Shown here one piece after another: positions 33,653 to 40,252 of a DNA stretch of 64,000 nt. Origin of the DNA: a virus. Under the pieces are notes generated by a model. It had not been told where the DNA came from. It made no database searches and saw only the letters and a program-made list of their open reading frames with translations. Position 1 is the first letter of the stretch. Every line of letters starts with the position of its first letter. Where the stretch lies: positions 276,496 to 340,495 of the IMG/VR virus record IMGVR_UViG_3300035183_000733; one strand, written 5' to 3'. A program made the translations under genes and the position numbers.

Positions 33653-34285
33653 ATGGAAGAAATAAAGATACAGCAGACTGTTGCGGTCCTGGTGGACGGC
33701 AACAACATGGACAAGAGCGCTAACACCTTTGGTGAGTTCATGATGATGGATTACGACCGGTTGATACCGCGTCTTATAGGTAGGCGCAGTCTGTCAAAGT
33801 TCTTCTACCTCAGGGAGGGAAAGAAGATCTCGAAGAAGCTCGCCGAGAGATTACACAAGAATTTTTACGGAATAGTCAAGCCATGCTACAAGAGTGCAGA
33901 TGTGCCGCTAACTATAGAGGCGGTCCAGCTCGTTGACAAGGTTGACACCATAATAATCCTATCGGGTGATTCCGATTACATGGAACTCGTCAAGTATTTG
34001 AGCGCTCGTGGTTGTAGGACCGAGATTGCCGCATTCAGGCACAGCGCATCGACGGCCCTCATAGAGATGGCAGACTTCTACCACGAGATAACGGTGGATG
34101 ACTGCTTCACTGTGGAGAAACACGGCAAGGATGAGCACGTGGAGTTTGCGCCGGAAATACACGGTGACCTCGGGTTGGCTCCGAAGAAGAAACATGTCAT
34201 CCTTCCGAAGGACACCAGGGTCGTTGACGTGACAAACCCGGCGTTAACCGAGAAGATACGGTTGTACGACGAGACCGATCGATAA
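33653..34285 (+). CDS. NYN-domain ribonuclease (LabA/PIN-like)
   Basis: VAVLVDGNNMDKS at residues ~10-22, a conserved Asp region KVDTIIILSGDSDYMELVKYL near 95-115 and AFRHSASTALIEMADFY near 125 are the NYN/PIN core: three acidic metal-binding positions. These domains cut RNA, including tRNAs. After the stop at 34283 the adjacent frame keeps plausible coding (DNAYVIILDNGNETKRR) to about 34365, so the C-terminus may be frameshifted. It is upstream of the NADAR gene. Confidence 0.78.
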   Translation: MEEIKIQQTVAVLVDGNNMDKSANTFGEFMMMDYDRLIPRLIGRRSLSKFFYLREGKKISKKLAERLHKNFYGIVKPCYKSADVPLTIEAVQLVDKVDTIIILSGDSDYMELVKYLSARGCRTEIAAFRHSASTALIEMADFYHEITVDDCFTVEKHGKDEHVEFAPEIHGDLGLAPKKKHVILPKDTRVVDVTNPALTEKIRLYDETDR

Positions 34286-34394
34286 TGCCTATGTGATTAT
34301 TCTTGACAACGGCAACGAGACCAAGCGGAGGAGGAATAACTTTAAAACCGAAGAAGAAAATGTCAATAAAAATTAAGGAGGACAGACGGACAGG

Positions 34395-34901
34395 ATGATC
34401 GACAAGAGCTACATAGTGCACGACGACTATAACGTAAAGGGCTTCGACGGGAAGTACAGGTTCCTGTCCAATTTCTTCATGACACCGGTTTATTTCGAGG
34501 GCATCAAGTACCCGTCGAGCGAACACGCATATCAGGCCGCTAAGACAGAGGACCAGCCCACCAGAATGACTATGTTCCTGAACTGTACGGCTGGTGAAGC
34601 AAAGAAGAACGGCAGGATCGTAACCATTCGCGATGACTGGTCCAGGATAAAGTTCGACGTGATGAGCGTCATCGTGTTCGAAAAGTTCTACCGTAATATC
34701 GAATTGCGTCGTGAGTTGCTTGCAACTGGCAAGCGCCACCTCGAGGAGACAAACCACTGGAACGATACCTATTGGGGTGTGTGCAATGGCAAAGGAGAAA
34801 ATAACCTGGGCATAGTACTCATGGGCGTGAGGGCGTACTGGGGTTCCAAGTACCCGGAGCTGCTCGGCAAACCAGTGGCAAACATAAAACCTTTATTTTA
34901 A
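34395..34901 (+). CDS. NADAR family (YbiA-like) ADP-ribose glycosidase
   Basis: Typical NADAR signature: YRFLSNFFMTPVYFEGIKYPSSEHAYQAAKTED near residues 20-55, then a central helical part, and HWNDTYWGVCNGKGENNLGIVLM near 120-145. The length is 168 aa. Members remove ADP-ribose attached to guanine in DNA or RNA or cleave related N-glycosides. In a phage that carries two ADP-ribosyltransferases this could protect its own nucleic acid or counter host DarT-like defence. The substrate here is inference. Confidence 0.87.
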   Translation: MIDKSYIVHDDYNVKGFDGKYRFLSNFFMTPVYFEGIKYPSSEHAYQAAKTEDQPTRMTMFLNCTAGEAKKNGRIVTIRDDWSRIKFDVMSVIVFEKFYRNIELRRELLATGKRHLEETNHWNDTYWGVCNGKGENNLGIVLMGVRAYWGSKYPELLGKPVANIKPLF

Positions 34902-34911
34902 AATATGAGAC

Positions 34912-35190
34912 ATGGAACAGCCAGAAATAAAAATAAACGATTCGCTGGTGTGCAAGAACACTGCGCCACTTACCGGGAATGAGGTGGCACCGCCGCTCGA
35001 GATGGACAAGGATTACGAAGCAAAGAACGTGCACGTATGCGAGTGCGGACAAACGCACATCGATGTGGGACTCAAGTCAGTTTACAACTGGATCCGTTGC
35101 TACAAGTGTGATACGCATCTCCCAAACGGAGATAGTGTCCACTGGTGTCATCCGAGCAGATTTCAAATAAAAAAGGCCATGTTACCATGA
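34912..35190 (+). CDS. Small zinc-ribbon-like protein, 92 aa
   Basis: Cys/His pattern CECGQTHID, then RCYKCDTHL and HWCHPSRF in the C-terminal half, suggesting one or two zinc sites. The N-terminal 40 residues are flexible. Function unknown; it lies 11 bases after NADAR. Confidence 0.55.
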   Translation: MEQPEIKINDSLVCKNTAPLTGNEVAPPLEMDKDYEAKNVHVCECGQTHIDVGLKSVYNWIRCYKCDTHLPNGDSVHWCHPSRFQIKKAMLP

Positions 35191-35214
35191 CCTATAAAAA
35201 ATTAAAATTAAACT

Positions 35215-35466
35215 ATGGTGTTAATTATCATCATCACATACATAATAGGGTTCGTCTTGAATGTCGCGTTGTTCGCCACGTTCGGCAAGGCGATGGGGTT
35301 CGATTACAGCGCCCCCAAGGACTATTCTAATTGCGACGACTGGGACGGCAACGTCCAGGCGTACACTGCGTTCTCGTTAGGGTGGCCTATAATAGACACA
35401 TTCCTTATCCTGTGGGGACTGTGGACCGCTCTGACAAAATTAACAGGGGTATTCGTTAAATCATGA
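35215..35466 (+). CDS. Two-helix membrane protein, 83 aa
   Basis: The N-terminal helix LIIIITYIIGFVLNVALFATF and a second hydrophobic segment IIDTFLILWGLWTALTKL flank a polar loop. Unknown function. It overlaps the following gene by four bases. Confidence 0.5.
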   Translation: MVLIIIITYIIGFVLNVALFATFGKAMGFDYSAPKDYSNCDDWDGNVQAYTAFSLGWPIIDTFLILWGLWTALTKLTGVFVKS

Positions 35467-35765
35467 AGCCGGAAGAAGGACAGAAAATTTACGTGCCCAC
35501 CTCGCTGTATGTTTACAGGGGTGCGGACGATTTCGAGGGTGGCCTTGCCACCATCAACAAGATAGAACACAGTACGCATTTGCCAGAAGACCACTACAAC
35601 TACACTATGGTCGGCATCAAAGAGAGGCCTGGTACTACTATGTATAACTGGAAGTATCTCATGGAGAACCAGGACAAGTGGCGCGAGGAATACGGCGATC
35701 GTATAGCGCATCCAGATCCTGACGAACGTCCGGAGTTCAACCAACCTAATGCGGATTGGAGATGA
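35463..35765 (+). CDS. Hypothetical protein, 100 aa
   Basis: A small beta-rich domain (GQKIYVPTSLYVYRGADDFEGGLATI, then an EHYNYT-like segment VGIKERPGTTMYNW) with an acidic Pro-rich tail. The type is frequent in large phages but has no known role. Confidence 0.55.
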   Translation: MKPEEGQKIYVPTSLYVYRGADDFEGGLATINKIEHSTHLPEDHYNYTMVGIKERPGTTMYNWKYLMENQDKWREEYGDRIAHPDPDERPEFNQPNADWR

Positions 35766-36106
35766 TGGAATTAACGGAGAAACAAATAAACTATATAAGT
35801 ACGCTGGCATAGAGGACAAGATTCCTTCTGTGTGACCTACTTACGAGGCGGCTGCTATAGAGATGGCGCAAGACCTATGCTACACATGGGATGCTCGCGA
35901 ACCGGAACTTTATAGAGTGGCGTGTCTACTGGAGCTTAGGGTGCCAGGGTTAAAATTATCACAGCACCTGGACCCCACACACATAATAAAAAACATAACA
36001 TTATAAAATACTCGATGGCAAAATAACTTCAAGAGCAAAGGTTACAGCGCAGAGGAGATCGCGGAGTATGGTAGCTACATCGAGTTGATTGAGGAGAAAA
36101 TAAAAT
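35765..36106 (+). pseudogene. Broken small ORFs
   Basis: From ATG 35765 the frame stops after 15 codons. Another frame gives EDKIPSV, a TGA at 35833, then TYEAAAIEMAQDLCYTWDAREPELYRVACLLELRV to TAA 36004. Further on, NNFKSKGYSAEEIAEYGSYIELIEEKIK ends at 36106. It looks like one or two small genes with an indel and in-frame stops. No intact gene is seen in this 340-base stretch. Confidence 0.45.
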
Positions 36107-36845
36107 GAAAGTCTGGTTCATAAGCGACACACATTGCAAGCACATGTTTCTGGATATACCAGACGGGGTTGATATGGCCATACATGCCGGGGACATGTCC
36201 AACTCGAAGGAACCGGCCGTCAACAACAACGAGGTACGCGATTTCCTCGAGTGGTACAAGTCACTCACGCATATCAAGTACAAGGTGCTTATTGCCGGCA
36301 ACCATGATACGTCCATAGAGAAGGGACTCGTCACGAGAGGGGACATACATGAGTCCATAACTTATCTCGAGCACGAATACGCAGAGGTCGGCGGACTCAA
36401 GATATTCGGCAGCCCGTACACCCCGCAATTTGGGAAGGACTGGGCATTCAATGTGCCGCGCGGGTGCATCTCCTCGTATTGGGACGATATTCCAGAAGGT
36501 CTCGACATACTGATAACGCACGGCCCTCCCAAGGGAATACTCGACCTTACGCAGTACGACACGAGGGCTGGCGCGGATGGTCAGTCATTCTTCCAGTGCG
36601 GGTGCAAAGATATGTTGCGCGCGATAGCCAGGAAAAAACCGAGGTACCACGTGTTCGGTCACATACACCCAGAGGAGAACTGCCCAAATAGCGGCGCTCT
36701 GAATATACAGCATTGCGACACAACATTCATAAATGCTGCGGTGTGCAGCTTCGGTAAGTCTGTTTTTGACGGTGTCAAATTCAAGAACATACATAACAAC
36801 GGGCACCTCTTTGAGATAAATAAACTGTCTGTGGAAAAATTTTAG
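36105..36845 (+). CDS. Calcineurin-like metallophosphoesterase (MPPED-like)
   Basis: All motifs are present: FISDTHCKH (residues 4-12), HAGDMS (~29), GNHDTS (~66), ITHGPPKG (~146) and GHIHPEE (~184). At 246 aa the layout resembles the MPPED/239FB class of cyclic-nucleotide phosphodiesterases rather than gp47. The substrate is unknown; nucleotide or cyclic-nucleotide hydrolysis is possible. Overlap of ATG with the preceding remnant (ATGA). Confidence 0.85.
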   Translation: MKVWFISDTHCKHMFLDIPDGVDMAIHAGDMSNSKEPAVNNNEVRDFLEWYKSLTHIKYKVLIAGNHDTSIEKGLVTRGDIHESITYLEHEYAEVGGLKIFGSPYTPQFGKDWAFNVPRGCISSYWDDIPEGLDILITHGPPKGILDLTQYDTRAGADGQSFFQCGCKDMLRAIARKKPRYHVFGHIHPEENCPNSGALNIQHCDTTFINAAVCSFGKSVFDGVKFKNIHNNGHLFEINKLSVEKF

Positions 36846-36878
36846 ACGGGGCGTGTACAACGGAACAGATTATTTTCG

Positions 36879-36886
36879 TAATTTTG
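36879..36886 (+). promoter_or_regulatory. Possible Bacteroidetes-type -7 box TAATTTTG
   Basis: TAATTTTG matches TAnnTTTG exactly and lies upstream of a 30-aa ORF and the second tRNA cluster. No clear TTTG -33 box is visible. Confidence 0.4.
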
Positions 36887-36948
36887 CTTCAGAATCCGAA
36901 ACAAATAGGATATATAGGATATAACGTAAAACTTTAATACAGCAGAAA

Positions 36949-37041
36949 ATGTTCGCAACAATAACAAAAGGGATGTACACAGGGACCACCTTCACAACGA
37001 AGAAGGATGGTAAAGTATTCTCCGGGATTTGCGAGTCATGA
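36949..37041 (+). CDS. Miniprotein, 30 aa
   Basis: A short Thr/Lys-rich ORF (ITKGMYTGTTFTTKKDG) between a host-type promoter and a terminator. Function unknown; supported by its own flanking signals. Confidence 0.35.
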   Translation: MFATITKGMYTGTTFTTKKDGKVFSGICES

Positions 37042-37069
37042 TGTGCTGAACAGTATACAAGATTCCTAA

Positions 37070-37098
37070 AATCCCGGTTAAAACAACCGGGATTTTTT
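37070..37098 (+). terminator. Terminator before the second tRNA cluster
   Basis: AATCCCGGTT / AACCGGGATT stem with a short AAAAC loop followed by TTTTTGTTTTT. Confidence 0.8.
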
Positions 37099-37108
37099 GT
37101 TTTTATAC

Positions 37109-37180
37109 GCATCCGTAGCTCAATGGTAGAGCTCCCGGCTCTTAACCGGTAGGTTGAAGGTTCGAGTCCTTCCGGGTGCA
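37109..37180 (+). tRNA. tRNA-Lys (anticodon CTT)
   Basis: Normal class I cloverleaf: acceptor GCATCCG / CGGGTGC, loop CTCTTAA, T arm GAAGGTTCGAGTCCTTC. Confidence 0.88.
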
Positions 37181-37204
37181 CAAAAGGTCTGGCGACCAAA
37201 ATAT

Positions 37205-37285
37205 TGCGGGGTGACTGAAGATGGTATCAGGTAGGACTCATGATCCTATGCGCAAGCCTCGGAGGTTCGAGTCCTCCTCCCGCAC
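37205..37285 (+). tRNA. tRNA with CAT anticodon and extended variable region
   Basis: Acceptor TGCGGGG / TCCCGCA, anticodon stem TAGGA/TCCTA with loop CTCATGA, T arm GGAGGTTCGAGTCCTCC. The variable region has about 12 bases (TGCGCAAGCCTC), longer than in normal tRNA-Met or tRNA-Ile. Confidence 0.75.
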
Positions 37286-37399
37286 AAATGCCGAGTTGAA
37301 AGGGAACGCACAGCCGGCGGGCTGCCCCTCGGCTCCAATTAGGGAATGACACTGCTGTGGTACACCGAGGCAGTGAGGAAGACAGGAATCGGTGTTCAT

Positions 37400-37472
37400 G
37401 CGGGAGTAGCTCAGTTGGTAGAGCGTCACCTTGCCAAGGTGAAGGTCGCGGGTTCGAATCCCGTCCCCCGCT
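37400..37472 (+). tRNA. tRNA-Gly (anticodon GCC)
   Basis: Class I: acceptor GCGGGAG / CCCCCGC with one mismatch, anticodon stem TCACC/GGTGA with loop TTGCCAA, T arm GCGGGTTCGAATCCCGT. The preceding ~110 bases (37287-37399) hold only imperfect hairpins. Confidence 0.87.
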
Positions 37473-37564
37473 CAGTGGACAAGAATGGTCGGGGTTGCGA
37501 TACCGATCACCCAATGAGAGAGGACCTCGAATCTCGCACAAGGTCATTATCTCACTTGTCCGCC
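37473..37564 (+). ncRNA. Structured element A between tRNA genes
   Basis: An outer stem GGACAAG / CTTGTCC, an internal hairpin GGTCGG / CCGATC and a second hairpin GACCT / AGGTC with loop CGAATCTCGCACA. It is about 60-65 percent identical to element B at 38078-38164, with compensating stem changes. No ORF. Function unknown. Confidence 0.45.
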
Positions 37565-37665
37565 ACATTAAGTGGTTCTGTTGTCGTCGTTCATTATTGA
37601 GAAATTTAGAACTCGACAATCCAAAGTAAATCCTGGTAATAGGGTCCAGGAGAACCGCTGAACAT

Positions 37666-37737
37666 TGCGGAGAGGTTGTTGGTAACCTTCTGGTCTCATA
37701 AGCCTGGACCCCGGCAGTTCGATTCTGCCCTCCGTTA
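37666..37737 (+). tRNA. tRNA-Met (anticodon CAT)
   Basis: Class I: acceptor TGCGGAG / CTCCGTT, anticodon loop CTCATAA with one T-T mismatch in the stem, T arm GGCAGTTCGATTCTGCC. It is preceded by a small hairpin TCCTGG...CCAGGA at about 37631-37650. Confidence 0.8.
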
Positions 37738-37738
37738 C

Positions 37739-37814
37739 AAAGGACAAACTGATGTAGATCGTGAGACCGAAAGGCCGCCGGAGCCAAGGTGAAAATTCCC
37801 TTCAGTCCCTGTCT
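37739..37814 (+). other. Structured spacer between tRNA genes
   Basis: GACA and ACTGA at the left pair with TCAGT and TGTC at the right, and AAGGTGAAAATTCCCTT inside looks like a T-arm hairpin. No proper anticodon arm. Possibly a degraded tRNA. Confidence 0.3.
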
Positions 37815-37823
37815 AAAATATTT

Positions 37824-37910
37824 GCGGGTGTCGCGTAGTTGGTCCATCGCACCAGCCTTCCAAGCTGGTCAGATAAGGTCAGATCGTGAGTTCGAATCTC
37901 ACTACCCGCT
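37824..37910 (+). tRNA. tRNA with TCC anticodon (Gly codon GGA) and long variable region
   Basis: Acceptor GCGGGTG / TACCCGC, anticodon stem CCAGC/GCTGG with loop CTTCCAA, T arm GTGAGTTCGAATCTCAC, and CCA encoded after position 37910. The variable region has about 17 bases (TCAGATAAGGTCAGATC), unlike normal tRNA-Gly. Confidence 0.75.
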
Positions 37911-37912
37911 CC

Positions 37913-37998
37913 ACGTTCTCTCTGGGTGACTATGAGATGTACCTGACTCTTAACCGCTGAACCTGGGACCAGTTGGAGGTAGCAAGTGGAGAGAACGT
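37913..37998 (+). other. Structured element with 10-bp terminal stem
   Basis: ACGTTCTCTC (37913-37922) pairs perfectly with GAGAGAACGT (37989-37998). The inside contains a CTCTTAA heptamer like the Lys anticodon loops nearby, but no matching stem or T loop. It may be a degenerate tRNA or another RNA. Confidence 0.35.
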
Positions 37999-38003
37999 AT
38001 TTT

Positions 38004-38077
38004 GCATGTAACGCATAAGTGGTGGTGCGCCAGCCTTCCAAGCTGGAACAGAGTCGGTTCGATCCCGACTACATGCT
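38004..38077 (+). tRNA. tRNA-Gly (anticodon TCC)
   Basis: Class I: acceptor GCATGTA / TACATGC, anticodon arm CCAGC-CTTCCAA-GCTGG identical to that of the tRNA at 37824, T arm GTCGGTTCGATCCCGAC. Confidence 0.87.
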
Positions 38078-38164
38078 CAGTGAACAAGATGATTGGGGTT
38101 ATGCCAATCGTCCTATGAAAGAAGAAGCAGAATCTCACACTGCATCGATATTTCACCTGTTCAT
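38078..38164 (+). ncRNA. Structured element B between tRNA genes
   Basis: Outer stem TGAACA.G / C.TGTTCA, hairpin GATTGG / CCAATC and a second hairpin GCAG / CTGC with loop AATCTCACA. Paralogue of element A (37473-37564): stems covary while CAGTG, GGGGTT, ATGA and AATCTC are kept. Confidence 0.45.
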
Positions 38165-38167
38165 TAT

Positions 38168-38240
38168 GCTGCTGTAGTTCAGTCGGTGGAACACGTCCTT
38201 GGTAAGGACGAGGTCGCGGGTTCGATCCCCGCCGGTAGCT
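38168..38240 (+). tRNA. tRNA-Thr (anticodon GGT)
   Basis: Acceptor GCTGCTG / CGGTAGC, anticodon stem CGTCC/GGACG with loop TTGGTAA, T arm GCGGGTTCGATCCCCGC. Confidence 0.87.
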
Positions 38241-38242
38241 CG

Positions 38243-38425
38243 ATGAAGACAAGAGAGATAAAAACGAGGCAGGTCGAACTATACGAGATAGATAAACCTG
38301 TCGAATATAAATTGAACGCTATGTCCGATTATTATTGCAAGATAATGGGCGGAAAATTTAAACCGTCTGTACAGTTCTCGATAACAACTTATCTTGAGCA
38401 TACGGGCATTAAGAGAAGAATGTAA
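38243..38425 (+). CDS. Small hypothetical protein, 60 aa
   Basis: ATG 38243 begins two bases after a tRNA. The protein is basic with a central Tyr-rich segment (VELYEIDKPVEYKLNAMSDYYCK). Function unknown; intact and sandwiched between tRNA-Thr genes. Confidence 0.5.
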   Translation: MKTREIKTRQVELYEIDKPVEYKLNAMSDYYCKIMGGKFKPSVQFSITTYLEHTGIKRRM

Positions 38426-38428
38426 ATT

Positions 38429-38510
38429 GCCTGAGTGGCATCAGTGGTCGACTGCGCCTGCCTTGTAAGCAGGAACTCAAACAACGGGGGTTCGAATCCC
38501 TCCTCAGGCT
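38429..38510 (+). tRNA. tRNA-Thr (anticodon TGT), 12-base variable region
   Basis: Acceptor GCCTGAG / CTCAGGC, anticodon stem CCTGC/GCAGG with loop CTTGTAA, T arm GGGGGTTCGAATCCCTC. The variable region AACTCAAACAAC is longer than usual for tRNA-Thr. Confidence 0.78.
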
Positions 38511-38659
38511 CAAAAAATAATGGCAGATCCGCATGACCGTTTCGGATACTAATACCCAAAGGTCGTTAATCATGGGAGCCAAAAAATTTAAGAAACGAAA
38601 ATGAAGCAGAAACGAAAATATAAACGGTAACGCCTTGCTGACTGCGAGGCATCAATCAT
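38511..38659 (+). other. Spacer with three minimal ORFs
   Basis: No ordinary gene. Three consecutive tiny ORFs start with ATG: MADPHDRFGY, MGAKKFKKRK and MKQKRKYKR, the last two highly basic. They may be chance. No terminator or promoter is obvious. Confidence 0.2.
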
Positions 38660-38732
38660 GCGCTCGTAGCAAACCGGTTGTAGGCAAATGGCTTTTAACC
38701 ATTCAGGTCTGGTTCGACTCCAGACGGGCGCA
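38660..38732 (+). tRNA. tRNA-Lys (anticodon TTT)
   Basis: Class I: acceptor GCGCTCG / CGGGCGC, anticodon stem AATGG/CCATT with loop CTTTTAA, T arm TCTGGTTCGACTCCAGA. Confidence 0.87.
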
Positions 38733-38756
38733 CAAATAAGAACGAAGTAAAATTTT

Positions 38757-38844
38757 GCGTCTGTTGCTCAGTTGGCCGAGAGCACCACACTTTTAATGTG
38801 GAGTGGGGTAACCACCATCGCAGGTTCGAATCCTGCCGGGCGCA
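38757..38844 (+). tRNA. Class-II-like tRNA with TTT (Lys) anticodon
   Basis: Acceptor GCGTCTG / CGGGCGC, D arm GCTC/GAGC, anticodon stem CCACA/TGTGG with loop CTTTTAA, T arm GCAGGTTCGAATCCTGC. Between anticodon and T arms are 18 bases able to form a GTGG-GGTAA-CCAC stem-loop, a true variable arm not expected for tRNA-Lys. A normal tRNA-Lys(TTT) lies just upstream. Confidence 0.78.
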
Positions 38845-38856
38845 CAAAATTTAAAC

Positions 38857-38944
38857 TGCCCCGTTCGCTTAGCTGGCCGAAAGTACCGGACTCTTAATCC
38901 GGAGAAGGTAACTTCCAACGTGGGTTCGAATCCCACCGGGGCAA
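38857..38944 (+). tRNA. Class-II-like tRNA with CTT (Lys) anticodon
   Basis: Acceptor TGCCCCG / CGGGGCA is perfect, anticodon stem CCGGA/TCCGG with loop CTCTTAA, T arm GTGGGTTCGAATCCCAC. The 17-base variable region forms GAAG-GTAA-CTTC. A normal tRNA-Lys(CTT) is at 37109. Confidence 0.78.
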
Positions 38945-38960
38945 CCAAAATGTATGAACG

Positions 38961-39227
38961 ATGGAATGTAACGTAGAACGCGAGCTCAGAGAGCGGCTCG
39001 TGAATTTCAGGAGGATCTGGGTGCACTACACTCGCCTCGGCTCTCTGTGTGTTACGCTCTTCCCGGCGGAACCGCACTCTCAGTACCGGATAGTCACCAG
39101 GCAGAAACTCGGCGACCGCATCTGGCGCAGGACGAAGACCACTGACGAGAACGGCAACGAGACCGTGCTCAAGGAGCTGGACGTTGACCTGATCGAGAGA
39201 ATTGTGAGGGAAGACTTAGCGCTGTGA
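38961..39227 (+). CDS. Small hypothetical protein, 88 aa
   Basis: A basic, Arg-rich protein (ERELRERLVNFRRIWVHYTRLGSLCVTLF, then RQKLGDRIWRRTKTTDENGNET). Unknown function. Its last three codons overlap the acceptor strand of the following tRNA, so the gene may be shortened or the overlap real. Confidence 0.45.
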   Translation: MECNVERELRERLVNFRRIWVHYTRLGSLCVTLFPAEPHSQYRIVTRQKLGDRIWRRTKTTDENGNETVLKELDVDLIERIVREDLAL

Positions 39228-39300
39228 CCAGAGATGGTATTGGACCTCCCTCATAAGGAGGCGCGGAAACGCATCGCCGGTTCGAGTCCGGCCAGCGCTA
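39218..39300 (+). tRNA. Class-II-like tRNA with CAT anticodon
   Basis: Acceptor AGCGCTG / CAGCGCT is perfect, anticodon stem CCTCC/GGAGG with loop CTCATAA, T arm GCCGGTTCGAGTCCGGC. The 14-base variable region contains a GCG-GAAA-CGC hairpin. It overlaps the end of the upstream ORF. Confidence 0.78.
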
Positions 39301-39484
39301 CAAGTTAGTTCTAAATTTTGTATATTGCCAGTAACTGTTTGATTACAGATAACTAAAACTAAAAAGGAAAAAATATGTTTTTAATAGGATTCTCAGGTAT
39401 TGCCCCGCTACGAGAGCTACTGTCAGTAAGTAAAAACAACAGAAGGGAAGGCTTCTGAATTTATAATTTAAAAACTAAATGACA
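39301..39484 (+). other. AT-rich spacer, no convincing gene
   Basis: Markedly more AT-rich than the rest of the window. A 27-codon ORF (39375-39458) and a weak promoter-like TATATTGC near 39316 are the only signals. It may be the left part of an acquired segment ending near 40270. Confidence 0.3.
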
Positions 39485-39753
39485 ATGGAAAAGAAATTAG
39501 GGAAAATTGAAAGCGTAACCTTTGGACACGGAGGAAATGTGCTTGGGATGCCGAAATGATTAAGTGGGACAAAAATTGCAAATGGACAGAAGCCGACAGA
39601 GATAAGCAATACGCTGAGATTATGCGTTACCTATCAAAATTATTAAAGGAGGCAAAAGTTGATAGTGTTGATAAATTAAAAGGTGTGCCGATTGAAGCAA
39701 CTTTTGATGGCAATATGCTAAAGGAGTGGAGAATTTTGACGGAAGTTATTTAG
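39485..39753 (+). pseudogene. Conserved phage/plasmid protein with internal deletion
   Basis: ATG 39485 reads KKLGKIESVTFGHGGN, then, in another frame, WDAEMIKWDKNCKWTEADRDKQYAEIM and GVPIEATFDGNMLKEWRILTEV. These are the two ends of a protein I recognise from Bacteroidetes phages and plasmids, whose middle (~25-40 residues with a Gly-rich beta part) is missing, together with a frame change. The stop is TAG at 39751. Confidence 0.5.
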
Positions 39754-39795
39754 TACACAGGTGAGCTGGGTTGTTTTTATTTCTTCTTAGCCCGT

Positions 39796-39833
39796 GTTAT
39801 ATTTTCGGTTGCTTTTCGCAACTGGAATATAAC
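39796..39833. repeat. Long imperfect hairpin in AT-rich island
   Basis: GTTATATT...CGGTTGC and GCAACTG...AATATAAC pair over about 15 bases with a TTTTC loop. It opens a 130-base stretch (to about 39960) with more inverted segments (CGGTCGG...TTATGAA against TTCATACAACCACCG), resembling an integron attC-type site or a Bacteroidetes interspersed repeat. Confidence 0.4.
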
Positions 39834-39976
39834 GGTCGGGTGTTTATGAAGTTGGGGCATTCAAGGCTCTAATGTTCATACAACCACCGAAGTAAAATAG
39901 TAGCACAAAGGCTGAGTGCTTAGTTATCAGCCCTAAGCCCTAATTTTGTTAGCGGTTCGTGGTAGTTGTAAAAAAA

Positions 39977-40008
39977 TTTGGTTGTTACGATATTTATACG
40001 TATCTTTG
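39977..40008 (+). promoter_or_regulatory. Bacteroidetes-type promoter TTTG-N20-TATCTTTG
   Basis: Both boxes match the known consensus (TTTG at -33, TAnnTTTG at -7) with 20-base spacing. It ends five bases before ATG 40013, so the message would be leaderless or nearly so. Confidence 0.7.
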
Positions 40009-40012
40009 TCGT

Positions 40013-40252
40013 ATGGAAAATATAAAAGTAAAAAATTTGAAACGTGGTTATGGTGTAAACCATTCAAAACATGGCTACATTCAATATCGTGGACTTGCAA
40101 CAAAACACCCTTATACAGATGAGCCAAAAGTACCACATAGATATGTATTTTGGCCTGCAATAGATGAAGACGGTAAAGCATTGCCTGATGTTGTTTTGAC
40201 AGATGGTAATGAAATTGTTGAACTGGTTGATAAATATGAGGAGGTGGAATGA
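40013..40252 (+). CDS. Hypothetical protein from AT-rich island, 79 aa
   Basis: The start ATG 40013 is fixed by the adjoining promoter. The protein is basic at its N-terminus (IKVKNLKRGYGVNHSKHGYIQYRGL) with a VPHRYVFWPAIDEDG segment. Base composition is distinctly lower in GC than that of its neighbours, which suggests recent acquisition from a Bacteroidetes genome. Function unknown. It overlaps the next gene by four bases. Confidence 0.6.
   Translation: MENIKVKNLKRGYGVNHSKHGYIQYRGLATKHPYTDEPKVPHRYVFWPAIDEDGKALPDVVLTDGNEIVELVDKYEEVE

Noticed and set aside
37287-37399. Possible further tRNA or structured RNA upstream of tRNA-Gly(GCC)
   Set aside because: GCCGAG/CTCGGC and CAGCC/GGCTG hairpins can be drawn, but no T loop or 7-base anticodon loop fits.
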